Source: Polysphondylium violaceum (lineage: Eukaryota > Evosea > Eumycetozoa > Dictyosteliales > Dictyosteliaceae). Taken from it: a stretch of 64,000 nt of DNA. This document shows positions 35,791 to 47,474 of this stretch, in pieces. Position numbers and translations under genes: made by a program. The notes below the pieces were generated by a model. That model was not told the origin of the DNA, ran no database searches, and worked only from the letters and a program-made list of their open reading frames with translations. Location of the stretch: contig AJWJ01000032.1 in assembly GCA_000277445.1 (NCBI GenBank), positions 1 to 64,000 of the forward strand, written 5' to 3'. Within the stretch, counting starts at the first letter, position 1. Each line of letters starts with the position of its first letter.

Positions 35791-36218
35791 GGTCGTGATA
35801 ATATCTTTTCTTTCGGGAAAACACTATATTCAGCACAGCAGACAAAGATATTATCAAACAAATATGAGAAAAACGAGACCAACGGGATTTTTTTAAATTA
35901 AAAAAAAATAATAAAAATATTTAAAAAATAAAAAATTTACTTTGACGATTTTGCTAAAATGGCAATTTGCGAGAAAAAACATATGATATCCTCTTTTCTT
36001 AAAACTACGCCTATTGAGTTGTGTAGTTGATTAACACCTTTATTTATTATATCATAATTAAATAACAAACTTTCCATATGATTTTTAAAGTTTTTTGTTT
36101 TTTATTTAAATAAATAAAGGAGAAACCAAATTGGGGTTGATGGAAATTAAAACGGAAAAGACAAAAAAGATATATCTAATTTAAATACAAAGGATAAACA
36201 ATGGTGTTTGTGTTTACA
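35791..36218. other. Intergenic region
   Basis: About 430 bases between two minus-strand genes; AT-rich, no gene or clear element seen. Confidence 0.6.
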
Positions 36219-38408
36219 CTATGGTGTGTTGTTGTATAATGGATTTTCACCATTGTTTGGATTGGATTGATACAATGGATTTTGAGTGGCAGCAGTCATT
36301 GGAACACTTCTGTTGGACTTCCAATAATCATAACCCTTCTTTCCACCAAAGATGGCAAGACCGAGAGCAACGGCACCACCAATAACAATACCAGCAGTGG
36401 CGGCGGCACCCAAGGCAACACCGGCTTTGACGGCAGCAGGTTGACATCTGAATGGAAGTGGATTGTAGGGTCTGGATTCACAGGCTTGCTTGTCACGATT
36501 ACAAACACCTTGTTCGCAAGATGGATTGGAAGGGACACATGTTTTGTTAAATGTGATGCAACCAACACGCTCATCGCATTGGGATACACTGCAAAAATCG
36601 TTGGTGGTGCAGACTCTGTCTCTGATCTTACAGGCACCGGCATCGCAGTAGCCTTCTTGACATGGGGATGGGTCTTCACAGACCATTGGGGTGTGGATAC
36701 AACCGGTCTTGGGATTACAGGTGTCGATGGTGCATGGATTGTTGTCGTCGCAAGCTACGTTGGTATAGGTACAGTTACCGCCACCGCATACATCGTTGGT
36801 ACAGAGATTGTTGTCGTCGCAGTTGATAGAGTCTTTGGTGATACAGGCGCCGGCACTACAGAAACTGCTCTTGCATGTATCAGAACCGGGGCATGCTTTA
36901 GCCTTATTGGTGACCTCACCGGTAGCTGGGTCGCAAGAGTCTGTGGTGCAAGGGTTGTTGTCGTCAATGACTTTGTCGGTGATTACGCATTTTCCAGCAT
37001 CGCATTTAGCGATTTGACACTTGGTGAATGCTGGACAATCACATTGAGTGCAGCCTTGGATTGGTTCACTGACACAGGTGCCGTTGGTTGCGCAATAGTC
37101 TTTCTTGCACTTATCGCCAGAGCTGCAAGATTTCTTGGTGTGTGAGCAACCAGAGGCGGGATTGCAAGTGTCTTCGGTACAGGCGTCGCCGTCGTCGCAG
37201 TTGGTGGTCTTGGTCTTGCAGGTGCTGTCGGCTGGATCACAATAGTTTAGAGTACAAGCATCGCTGACTCCGCACGAGATTGGGACCTTTTGGCAGCCAA
37301 AGGATGGATTGCAGACAGAATTAAAGCATGGAGAGGTTTCGCACACGACTGGAACAGTTTCACATTTTCCGCTGATTTTATTACATTGACCAATGTTGCA
37401 CTTGTCGCTGATGGTACAGTTCTTTCTTTCGTGTTTGCAGTAGTCTGAGATCTTTTTACCTTCGGCAATGATAGTGGTTGGTGGTGGACAGATATCGGTG
37501 GTACAAGGGTCATTATCATTGCAGATGTCAGCGTTGGATTCGCAACAAGCTCCACTACCTTCACACACGCCACAATAATCAATGTAACCACAAACCAACT
37601 CGAGGTTTGTTTCGATCTTCATGACAGAGCTAAATGTGTGTCTTTCGCAATAGAAAAAGTCAAATGGAACTGGGGCACCGACAGTGAGGCCGAGTTTGGA
37701 TAAATCCAATGGATCACTGGTCAATGATTCATGATTGCCACCCAAATCGACGACAAGCTTCTTGTTGATGAATACCCATACATCATCATCACCTTTGAAA
37801 TTAAATACTTCATTTCCCTATTTGGTAAATGTGATTGATCATTATTAGTATACTTTCTAAAAATAGTAAAAATTGCACAAAATTCACTTACTTTATAAGT
37901 AAATCTTGAACTCATGTGTAAACAGAAATGGTAGTTGTGGGAGGTACCATTTTGGTCTTGATAGATTCTGGTGCCTGGAATTGCGTCCCAGCCTTGACCA
38001 TCTATTGGGAAAAAGCTGTCACTTTCAAAGAGAACCATACTTTCATCATCTGATTTTTGTTGGAATTGGAGTTCATAGACCACAGGTAAATTGACATTGA
38101 CACTGTTGTAGAACCAAGAGTTGAATGTAGTTTGATTGTGAACGAGACCTAAAAAGTCTTTGCCAATATAATTGATTCTAGCACCCAAGGTACTGTCGAC
38201 CATGTTTTTGGTTAATTTACCATATTGAGGATACTCAAAATCTGGATTCTTTGTTGGATGATGATCATATACAGTAATTCTATATGGTTTAATGGTAATA
38301 CCATCTAAATGGAAATTATTGTCAGAAAAGTAATAGTATTAAAATTTAAATGGACTACTTACTAATTACGACTATGATTCCCAAAAAAAGGAATAATAAT
38401 GGTTTCAT
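36219..38408 (-). CDS. PSI-family (fibro-slime/PA14, cysteine-rich) type I membrane protein
   Basis: Three exons (38408-38363, 38304-37892, 37817-36219) give 685 residues. Exon 1 is a signal peptide (MKPLLFLFLGIIVVI). A fibro-slime/PA14-type domain covers about residues 20-225, with DSFFPIDGQGWD, FCLHMSSRFTYK and FKGDDDVWVFINKKLVVDLGG. It is followed by about 390 residues of short cysteine repeats (CDDNNPCTIDTCNPKTGC and many variants), the dictyostelid CTDC repeat. A Gly/Ala-rich transmembrane segment (AGVALGAAATAGIVIGGAVA) and a 45-residue tail close the protein. The layout matches prespore-cell-inducing factor (PSI) proteins, which are surface or secreted signals in prespore differentiation. 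Which member it is cannot be told. Confidence 0.92.
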
Positions 38409-39879
38409 TTTTGATTTTAAAATTTAATTTTACAACAATGTTTTTATAAAAGGTAATGATTTTATATACAATAATACAAAAATGGGTTTATAAATAAATA
38501 GAGTAGAATTGGAAATGTGGGGTTTTGAAAATGGAAATAAACAACAGCTTGTTTGAGAGATTTAATAAATAAAATTGGAAATAAATATTATTATTGATAA
38601 AATTGTTTTTTATAATAAAAGATATATTTATCAATTATTGATAACTAATGTTGTAGTTGATGATGGTGATGATGATGGAAATGTGCTGATGAATAAATAA
38701 AAGTGGTTATTTGATTTTAAATTTAATTTTTTTTTTTTTATCAAATTATTTGTTTAATTAATATTAAATTAAAAAAAAAAAGAGTAGACTGAGTGAGATA
38801 TAAATATAGTAATAGGGTTAGGTGGGATATGTGTGTACCCTTGAGATAGATGTGGTTAGGAGTTTAAATAGAAAAACAAGAAAATGATTTAACAATATTG
38901 TTGTTATTGATTCTTGTTGATGAAAAAGGAAGTGAAAGTATTTTCTTTTTTAATGGAGTGGAAGAGGTTTAAATAGCAGTTTATTTAATGCGTTAAATTC
39001 CTATTATGCCATATGTGATGTAAAATATCAATATAGGATTATCTACTCAAAAAAAAAATACTTTTATGATGATAGAATGATTGAAGTGTTGTTTTTTTTT
39101 TTTTTTTTCATTACCCCCTCCCACGCACACACAACATCTATCCCCCAATTCAAACAATGTATATATAAAACTAGTGAATTCAGTGTGTTGTGTGAGAGTG
39201 AGTGTTTTAGTGTGAATGTGGGTGTATGTCTCTGTGCAACTCTACCTTTTGAAGTTTTTTTAAACCCTATCTCCCATTATTCACTTATCATTTTTGCTTA
39301 AAAATAAAAGCAGAAGCAGCAGAAAGGAACATATGGTGAGGTGTGTGGGTAAATAAGGGGTAAAGAAATTATACGAGACTGATTTCCAAAACAGTGAGAA
39401 AATAGAGTGATTAACTCATAATTTCCAATGCGTTTATTTTTGTAAAAAATGGGAAGGTGAGTAAGGGGTTAAGATTTATCGATCGACATTAATCTACTTT
39501 TATTCATCCAAAAACTTCTAATTATAGAACAGCAATAACTATTTCAAGTCAGCTTTATTTTTATTGAATTCAATTAAAAGTTTAGAAAATCTACTCTTCC
39601 GACAGATTATTTGTGTTGCTATGAATGGTATTTTATATTTGTGATGCAATTGGTTTATCGATAGATTGTTGTTATCATCTATCGTATGAAATGGTGGTGG
39701 TTTTATACATCAAACAATGATAACAACGAAAAAATGGATAAAAATAGAACACATAAACAAATATCTTTTTTTTTTATTGCGATTTAGATTTCCCAAAATA
39801 ACCTCAAATTAAATACACTAAAAATAGAAATCACACACTGATCAAATAAATAAAAAAGATATAATAAATTTAAAATTTT
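38409..39879. other. Intergenic region upstream of the PSI-family gene
   Basis: About 1.5 kb of AT-rich DNA. It includes a T run and CA-rich words near 39100-39250, but no coding segment with convincing composition. It is probably the promoter of the PSI-family gene plus the 3' flank of the FIP200-like gene. Confidence 0.6.
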
Positions 39880-42800
39880 TTATTCAAAATGTTTACCTAA
39901 TGTAACTTCATGAATACGGGTGCCTGGGGGAACACCATATGAATCAGAGGGACTAGATATCTTTTCAGAATTGATTTCAAAAATAATACCTAAAATTGGA
40001 ATACCTTTGGTCATTTCATTTTTAAAGATTTCAAAACTATCTCTTGATAAAAAGTAATTTGGACAGCCGATATTGACAGCCTCATACACATCATTGTGAT
40101 TCTTGCAAAACAGAGCAGTGGAGCCAGATGTAAAGTTGGAGAGGGAGGCACTGACTTCTTTTTCTTTAGATAAAAACATTTCGACCTGAGTAGATTCCAA
40201 TTGAGAGATCTTCTTTTTCAACTCTTGAACATAAGAGGTATTTTGTTCGAGAGCGTGTTCCAACATTGAGCAATTGTCTTGAACGATTGGGTATTTGGCC
40301 ACCTCTTGAATCAACATTGAATAGTCATTCATTTCATTGCTTGTATTGGATAGACCAACATTCTTTGATATTTGGAGTAGAGTGTGTTTGAGTGATTTAA
40401 TTTCATCAAAGAGATGAGAGATCTCTGAGGATTTGGATTCAACCTCATTGAGCAACTCGATTTTATCACGAGCGAGTTTATCACACTTTTGTTTGTTTTG
40501 TTCAGATTCTTTTTGATTTTGATTGGAAAGATTTTCAGATTTGGTCAATAGAGTTTGAAGGTGAGAGAGATGACTTTGTAAATCTTTGATCTCTGCATTT
40601 AATCTATCGGTAACGGCTGAATCTTCTTTGGTATTGGAAGCCTCGGTGTTCATTTGTTCAATTTGTGCATTCAACATAGAGATGATGGTATCTTTGGATT
40701 TGAAATTGGCTTGATATTCATTTTGTTCAGTTTCCAATTGATTGTAGAGAGTTTGGAGTGTACTTCTAAGTGATTGAATCTCTTCCTCTAATTGACTGAT
40801 TTTCTCTCTCTGTCTATTGGAGTCGATGGACGAATCATTCAAGGCATTCTTGAGAAGTTTAATTTCATTGTTCTTTTCTTTAATTTCATTTTCAAAAGAT
40901 TCTCTATGTGACTTGTTGTCTAGTTGAGAGGATTCCAATTGATCAACGGTCTTTTGTTTCTCTTGTTTGAGATTTTCAAAGAGTTCTTTGAATTTTGCCA
41001 ACTCGTGCTCCAATAGACCAAGTTGTTTTTGACTCTCTAACGATTCAGATTGTTTGGTGTTCATTGTGGATCTTGATGCATCGACTTCGATTTCCAATTG
41101 AGAGATTTTATCCAAAAGATTGGCTTGTTTTTCTTTTAATTGATTGATTTCATCTATACTTGTCTTGTGGTCCAACTCGAGTGTTTCAATCTTTGATTGA
41201 TAGACTTGAATTTTAGCCAATTGTTCCTTGTTAAACTCTTGATTTGATTCCTTTTCCTTAAAACTTTGGTCAATTTGATCTTTATACAATTTAATCTCTT
41301 GTTCCTTTTCAGAAATACTCTTTACATGACTGTCCAACTCTGATCTCAAAGTGACAACTTGTTCAGACTCGATTTCTCTTTCTTTAGCAAGTTGTTCATG
41401 TTTTTCAAAAGATTCTTGCAAGGATGCTCTCAATTCACACAATTCATCTTGGAGTTGACTCATTGCAATTGCCAAGTTTTTAACTTCTTCTTCTTTGAGT
41501 GCATATGCCTTTTTGTGCAACTCTTCCTGTTCCTTTACTTTGGTGGCAAGCTTTTCTTTTTCGAGTGCAAGTTTTTCCTTTTCCAAAGAAACACTTTCCA
41601 ATTGAATCTTGGAGTCGTTAGTATCATTGGTTGAAATTTTAATAAAATCTTCATGTCTATTGATCATGTCTTGGGCTTCATTGATCTCTTGTTCTTTGGC
41701 GACAATGTCCGCCTGTAATTGAGTGATAATCTCATCTTTTTTAGCCAACTCGAGGGTTTGTTGGTCTTTGAGTTGTTGAAGGGATTGGTTGAGTTGATCA
41801 ATGACCTTGTCAGACTCTTCTAGCTTGGCCAAGTAGGATGCAATTTTAGATTCCAATTCCAATTGAGCAGATTCAAGAGTTGTATTCAACTTTTCAGTCT
41901 CTTTGTTTTCTAAAATTAGATTTGCTATTTTTTCTGTTAAATTTACAATCTCTTGTTTTTTCTCCTCCAATTCTTTTGAAACGACGCCCAATTGAGTGAG
42001 TTGTTGTTGTTGACTTTCACAGAGATCTTTATAGACTGAAAGCTTTGAGACCAAATTAAAAGCAGTCTTGTTTTTAGATTCCAATGTTTTAATTTGCAAA
42101 GATTCATTCAAATTGAGTTCTGATACCGATTTTTCAAATTGTTGTTGTTGTTGTTGTTGTTGGATTTGAGTAGATTTCTTTTTACTTTCATAATCTTCTT
42201 GTACCTGTACATTTAATTTATTATCATCAACAACTGTAAATTCTTCTTCAATATCATTATTACTATTATTACTATTACTATTATTACTATTATTACTATT
42301 ATTACTATGATTACTATTACTACTATTAAAATTATAATTATTATTTTGATAATTATTATTATAATTACTATTATTAATTTGATTTTGATTATTATAATTT
42401 GAAAGAGATGAACCTATGCCACCACTACCACTAGATATTCTTTTATGATCACTATTGTCAATATTGTTAATATTTGGAAGTCTTTCATCAAACTTGGGTG
42501 GGTGTAATGTCAAAGTAAGGTTTGGGAGTTGATCTTTTAAAAAGTAGAAAAGTTCAGAGGGATAGGTTTGCTCTGAAAACTTTTTTCTTCTTTGTGCCTC
42601 TTTGTCTCTGATATTTTTAAGAGTATCAGAGAATTTTCCCAAAGTATTGTTGATGGTTGAACCAAACTCTTTTCTACTTGCGATTTCAGTCAATGAGGAT
42701 TCATAGGCGGTTGGAAGATTTCTAATGTACTTTAATTGGGCAGATTTTTCAATTTGTGAATAAAATGCTTCTTTAAACAAGAGTACTTTGGTGTTTACTG

Positions 42801-44389
42801 AAAATATTCTATCCTCTAGCATTGCAACTATTTGAACTTGTTCCCATACTTGATGATTGACAAAATTCTTTAATTTAAAGAATGAATTTGTGATTCTAGC
42901 AACATCTTGATTTGCCATTATCTCTTTTAAAGTGTTTGCTTGTGCATTTTTAATTTCTAAAAACTTTAATAAAATGGTTGATATTTGATTTACATTTGAA
43001 CCATCATTATTGGATCTAATTTGCTCCAATGCTCTTTTAGAATCTTGATGATTTTTAAAAAAATATTGATATTGAGTATGAACTGCTATATAATGCTCTT
43101 TAACAGTTTGAATTTGACCAAGATTATTTTTAATTTGTTGTCTATTTATATTATTATTTTTATTATTATATTAGTCAATTGTGTGTGCATAATAAAAATT
43201 TATAAAACTTACATTGATTCTGGAACTCTATTAACATCAACTTCTGTAGTTTTTTGTAAATTATTCTCAACTTCTAAAGCTTTACCTTTTAAATGATTTA
43301 GACTACTTTGAAAATCATTATTCCAATCTCTATGACTTTTTTCATCTACACAGTCTGCCAACGATTGATTTGGTCTTTTAAAACAATCATGTAATCTAAT
43401 TTGTCTTAATCTATTCATATCTAAATCAAAAGAATTGAGTAAAGATTCATAATTTGGCAAAGTATTTTGAAATTCTCCAATAATATTTTTGGTATAATGT
43501 GTGACTTTTCTATTAATCAAACAAAAGTATTATTATTAATATTAAAATATTATTAAATAAATAAATATATATACATACTTTTTATAATCATTTGAAAAAG
43601 AAGTAAGAAAATCTATTGCTCTAAGTTGATTTTCAATCTCTTTTTGAATATTATAACAATAACCATGATTTTTTTCATAAGCATCTTTTATATATGTAAT
43701 TGCAGAGAGTTGATTTTCCAAAAGAAACTCTATTCCAAATAATCTATTGATTGGATTTGCTGTTGTTTCATAATCTTTAAAACCTTTGGGTTGTGGTTTT
43801 TGTGGAACTAATTATATAAATATACTAGGTTAGAATAAATACTAGTAGAATAAATACACCAATCTACATACTTTGACTTGCAATAATTTCAGAGGTTTTT
43901 ACTGGCTCCTCATCTGGCTTCTTTGAATTTGGTCTATCAAATAAGAAAAACTCTCTATCTTGCTAAAATTTTGGACAAATACATCTATGTTAGTAACAAT
44001 CGCCTGCGCCTAAATAATTCTTGAAATTTCAAGAAAAAAAATAAAAATAAAAATAAAAAAAAACAAATAACTACAACTACACATACATATATATTATAGG
44101 ATGCTAAATTTCTAACAGAGTTTAAATTTGCATCATTTGTAAGTAATCTTTGATCAGATTTGGGGATATTTGTCATTTGAGACAATGTATTTTTGATATC
44201 ATCTACAACGATAGCTGGATTGGCTGGTATTTTATAAACATGTCCATTTTGAGAATTTATAATACGAAGTACAAATGTAGAACTTGCTTGCATTTGATTG
44301 TTGTTATTGGTATTGTTGCTATTAATAAACGAGTTGCTACCGCCACCAACACCTCCTCCACTAGAGTCCACTATAAAAGGAGAGGTCAT
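39880..44389 (-). CDS. FIP200/Atg11-like autophagy scaffold
   Basis: Five exons (44389-44087, 43962-43872, 43807-43579, 43509-43213, 43141-39880) give 1393 residues with every phase matching. A ubiquitin-like fold is suggested at residues 38-101 (FVLRIINSQNGHVYKIP, PKSDQRLLTNDANL), followed by the short QDREFFLFDRP segment seen in Atg11/FIP200 proteins. A helical N-terminal half follows, then low-complexity Asn/Gln sequence and about 600 residues of heptad coiled coil. The last 100 residues (FTSGSTALFCKN to EVTLGKHFE) look like the compact claw domain that binds cargo receptors. This scaffold recruits the Atg1/ULK kinase to start autophagosomes; dictyostelids keep the FIP200-type protein. No strict transmembrane segments. 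Domain limits are approximate. Confidence 0.8.
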
Positions 44390-44949
44390 TCTATTTTACT
44401 ACTACTACTATGATGAAAAAGATAATAAATATAATATAAAACAAAGGATAATTCGATAAACCTGCACACACACAAACTATACAAATACACACTATTGCAA
44501 TTGGGGCAATATCTATCTAGACACACACTTTTGAAAAAAACAAGAATAAAAAAAACTCTCACAAAGAAGAAGAAAAAAAAAAATAAAAAAAAACAAAAAA
44601 AAATAAGAATAAATTTGAGTTTTGAATATTTTAGGTGTATCTATTGATATATTTTTCAATGCCTATAACTACAACTATTTTATTGCAAAAAAAGGGCAAT
44701 TTGTGTCACAAGTTTTCCTCACACAATAAAAAAAAATAAAAAATTAATTTAAAAAAAATAAAAAATTTATTAATTTTTCAATTTCCCTCAAATGGGTGCA
44801 TTGAATAAATTGAGCCCAAAACAGATACAGATAATAGCAGCAGAAGTAGTAGTAATCACATCAGAATATGACATTTATCTAAACGCGCTCACTCACACAT
44901 ACTCATACACATACCATACCCATCCCCAAATAGATAATATAATAATAAT
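44390..44949. other. Divergent promoter region
   Basis: About 560 bases between the FIP200-like gene (-) and the DnaJ gene (+), with A runs and CA-rich words. No extra gene is evident. Confidence 0.6.
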
Positions 44950-46641
44950 ATGAACAGAAACAATGAACAGATACCAGACTATTACAAGGTGTTGGAGGTA
45001 TCACGAGAGGCAGATGCAGAGACGATCAAGAAATCATTTAAAAAACTAGCTCTCAAATATCATCCCGACAGAAACATTGGTCAGGAAACAGTGTCGGCTG
45101 AAAAGTTTAAACTAATATCAGAGGCATACACTGTGCTCTCTGATCAAAACAAGAAATTGGAATATGATAGATATGTAAAAGATTTGTCAAACAATAACAA
45201 CAATAACAACAGGTATGGTGGCGGAGGTGTGCCGCAATCGTATGCCACGCATTTTGATAATATATTTGAACACTTTTTCAGAACGACAACTCCCTCACCC
45301 TTTGCCGAGTTTCAAACCGGACCTGCACCCACATCGCCACAGCAACCGTTCCATCGTGATGTGTTTAATGAAGATCCATTCTTTTTCCAACAACAGCAAC
45401 ACAGACCTTTTCATAACTTTATGAGAACACACCACCATCATCCCTTTCATGAGGACATTCATGATCAGCATAGAAAGTATCATCAGTACTTTCAACAACA
45501 ACAGCAACAACATTACCAGCATCACCAACAACAACACCAAAAACAAAAGCATCAGCATCAACAGCAGCAGCAACAACAGCAATCACCGCCGATTATTCCT
45601 GTTAAACGACCGCATAAAAAGAGGGAAAAGTGTGTGTATAGGTTGAATCAAACAATAGATATATCATTTGCTGAATCAATACATGGCTGCGAAAAGACAC
45701 TCTCGTTTCCCACCAAAGCAGCATGCCCAGAGTGTTTTGAAGTGATTTGCAGTCATTGCTTGGGCAATGGATTGGTAGGCATGGGCTATTGCCCCACTTG
45801 CGGAGGCGATGGCTACAAAAAGAGTTGTAGACTCTGTGACGGCACCCACGAGATTGAGACCATATTCACCGACTCTCTTCTCGTGCCGGCAGGCATCAAC
45901 GATAAATCCAAACAAGAGATCTACGAGATGATTCAATTTAACGAAACCATCCGCGACGATTACTTTGTCACGGTGCAATTCAAGGTCGAGCAACATCCCT
46001 TCTTTAAGAGAAAAGACAGCAGCTGTCACATCAATGTGCCTGTGAGCATTACACAAGCACTGTTTGGTGCCACACTCACCATACCCACCATCCATGCCCA
46101 AGAGATCATCATTAGCGTGCCGCCATTCAAAAACAATTTCAACAACTCGAATGACTATATATCCATCCTGCCCCGCTTTGGGTTCAAAGACCCCGATGGC
46201 GGCGGTATTGGTGACATGTACATACACTTTATCATTGAGATGCCCACCATCGCCGACCTCAGTCCCCGTGAAATTGAACTCTACAAAGAACTGGATGCCA
46301 TCGGTGCAAACAAAACCTCTCAACAGCAAAGTCAATTTAATGAATTTAGAATGAATTGGAATTTAGAAAACCTAAACAACAACAGCAGTAATACCAACAG
46401 TCTTAGAAGTAGTCCAACTCTTGATGATAAATTAAACCACGACAATAGCAATGATGGTGATAGTAATAGTAATGGTCATAGTAATACTACAACTACTACC
46501 ACCACGACTGCTGGAAATAATGTTAATATTATTCATAATTATCAGCAACAACAACAACAAGACCAACAACAATCAAATGATTTCCAACAAGACTTTGTAA
46601 ATATTGTAGATATGGAAGAACAAGACGATTACGATGAATGA
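44950..46641 (+). CDS. DnaJ/Hsp40 co-chaperone with His/Gln-rich insert
   Basis: Intronless, 563 residues. Residues 9-76 are a J domain with the HPD motif ([11 protein letters not shown]), which stimulates Hsp70 ATPase. Where a Gly/Phe linker is usual there is Asn-rich sequence and then a long His/Gln-rich insert (about residues 150-218). The zinc-binding region has four CxxC pairs (CPEC, CSHC, CPTC, CRLC) but only one full CxxCxGxG match (CSHCLGNG) and one close variant (CPTCGGDG). The C-terminal peptide-binding domain is recognisable ([39 protein letters not shown]). It is therefore a class A-type DnaJ with a drifted finger. The tail is Gln/Asn-rich. Codons in the 45700-46320 part are more GC-rich than elsewhere in the gene. 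Confidence 0.9.
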   Translation: MNRNNEQIPDYYKVLEVSREADAETIKKSFKKLALKYHPDRNIGQETVSAEKFKLISEAYTVLSDQNKKLEYDRYVKDLSNNNNNNNRYGGGGVPQSYATHFDNIFEHFFRTTTPSPFAEFQTGPAPTSPQQPFHRDVFNEDPFFFQQQQHRPFHNFMRTHHHHPFHEDIHDQHRKYHQYFQQQQQQHYQHHQQQHQKQKHQHQQQQQQQQSPPIIPVKRPHKKREKCVYRLNQTIDISFAESIHGCEKTLSFPTKAACPECFEVICSHCLGNGLVGMGYCPTCGGDGYKKSCRLCDGTHEIETIFTDSLLVPAGINDKSKQEIYEMIQFNETIRDDYFVTVQFKVEQHPFFKRKDSSCHINVPVSITQALFGATLTIPTIHAQEIIISVPPFKNNFNNSNDYISILPRFGFKDPDGGGIGDMYIHFIIEMPTIADLSPREIELYKELDAIGANKTSQQQSQFNEFRMNWNLENLNNNSSNTNSLRSSPTLDDKLNHDNSNDGDSNSNGHSNTTTTTTTTAGNNVNIIHNYQQQQQQDQQQSNDFQQDFVNIVDMEEQDDYDE

Positions 46642-47474
46642 ATTAAAATTTATTTTAAGGCCTTGTGTTTGAATAGTCGTCATTTAGCCTTTTATTTTTT
46701 TTTTTTTTTTCCACCGCTTTCTTTCTATTTTTGTCATTCTCTCAAGTAAAAGAATTTCACACTTTCGAGATACGCGTGTGGAGTGCAGATATTTTCAAAA
46801 TCCTTTTTTTTTTTGTATCAAAAGTTGATCACTTTGTGGTAGTTATAAATAAATAAATATCCCAATCAAGTTCCAAATTCCTTGAAGACAAAAAAAGTAC
46901 TCATTTTGGCCATATATTTTTCTTTTTTTTTCTTTTTATTTTTTTTTTCAAAAAACCGAATTCGTACCCCTCTCATCGACCCCACACCCAAAAAATACAA
47001 AAATTTGTGGTGGTGTGTGTGTTGTTTGTGATGATATGATATTGTGATTGATTGTGTGTGTGTGTGAATAATATATAAATAATATTCAATATTAATTGTT
47101 GTTTTATTTCCTCAATATATATTTTGTTGCGTTTATGTTACACATCCATTTCATTCCCACCATAAAAATAAACAACACCAAAGATAATTTTTAAAAAATA
47201 TTTGCAAAATAAAAAAAAATATCTAAAAATCTTCAGATTCATCAACCATCAGCCAGTGTGGATATTAGATAAAGAGAGTGTTTTGTTTTGTTGTGTTGTG
47301 GTTCAGAGATACTTTTATATTTTTTTTTTCCATTTATACACACCCAACACCAATTTGTACTTTGCGTTTCTTTTTCTATCTCTCACCTATCTTTGTACAT
47401 ACAGCATAATATATCATATCATATCATATCATATAATATAATATAATATAGTCGTACATTAGGAGGAGAGAAAT
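46642..47474. other. Intergenic region upstream of the PAK-like kinase
   Basis: About 0.83 kb of T-rich and GT-rich DNA, ending in a pentanucleotide repeat directly before the kinase leader. No other gene seen. Confidence 0.6.
47411..47450. repeat. (ATATC)n and (ATAAT)n pentanucleotide repeats
   Basis: About five ATATC units grading into about three ATAAT units. The tract lies within 25-65 bases of the kinase start codon, so length changes could affect its promoter or leader. Confidence 0.75.

Noticed and set aside
36267-37145. 292-residue open frame on the plus strand
   Set aside because: It lies wholly antisense to the cysteine-repeat part of the PSI-family gene. The repeated codons of that gene keep the opposite frame open; the product has no sensible domain.
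45676-46335. 219-residue minus-strand open frame
   Set aside because: Antisense to the zinc-finger and C-terminal domain of the DnaJ gene, which has clear homology.
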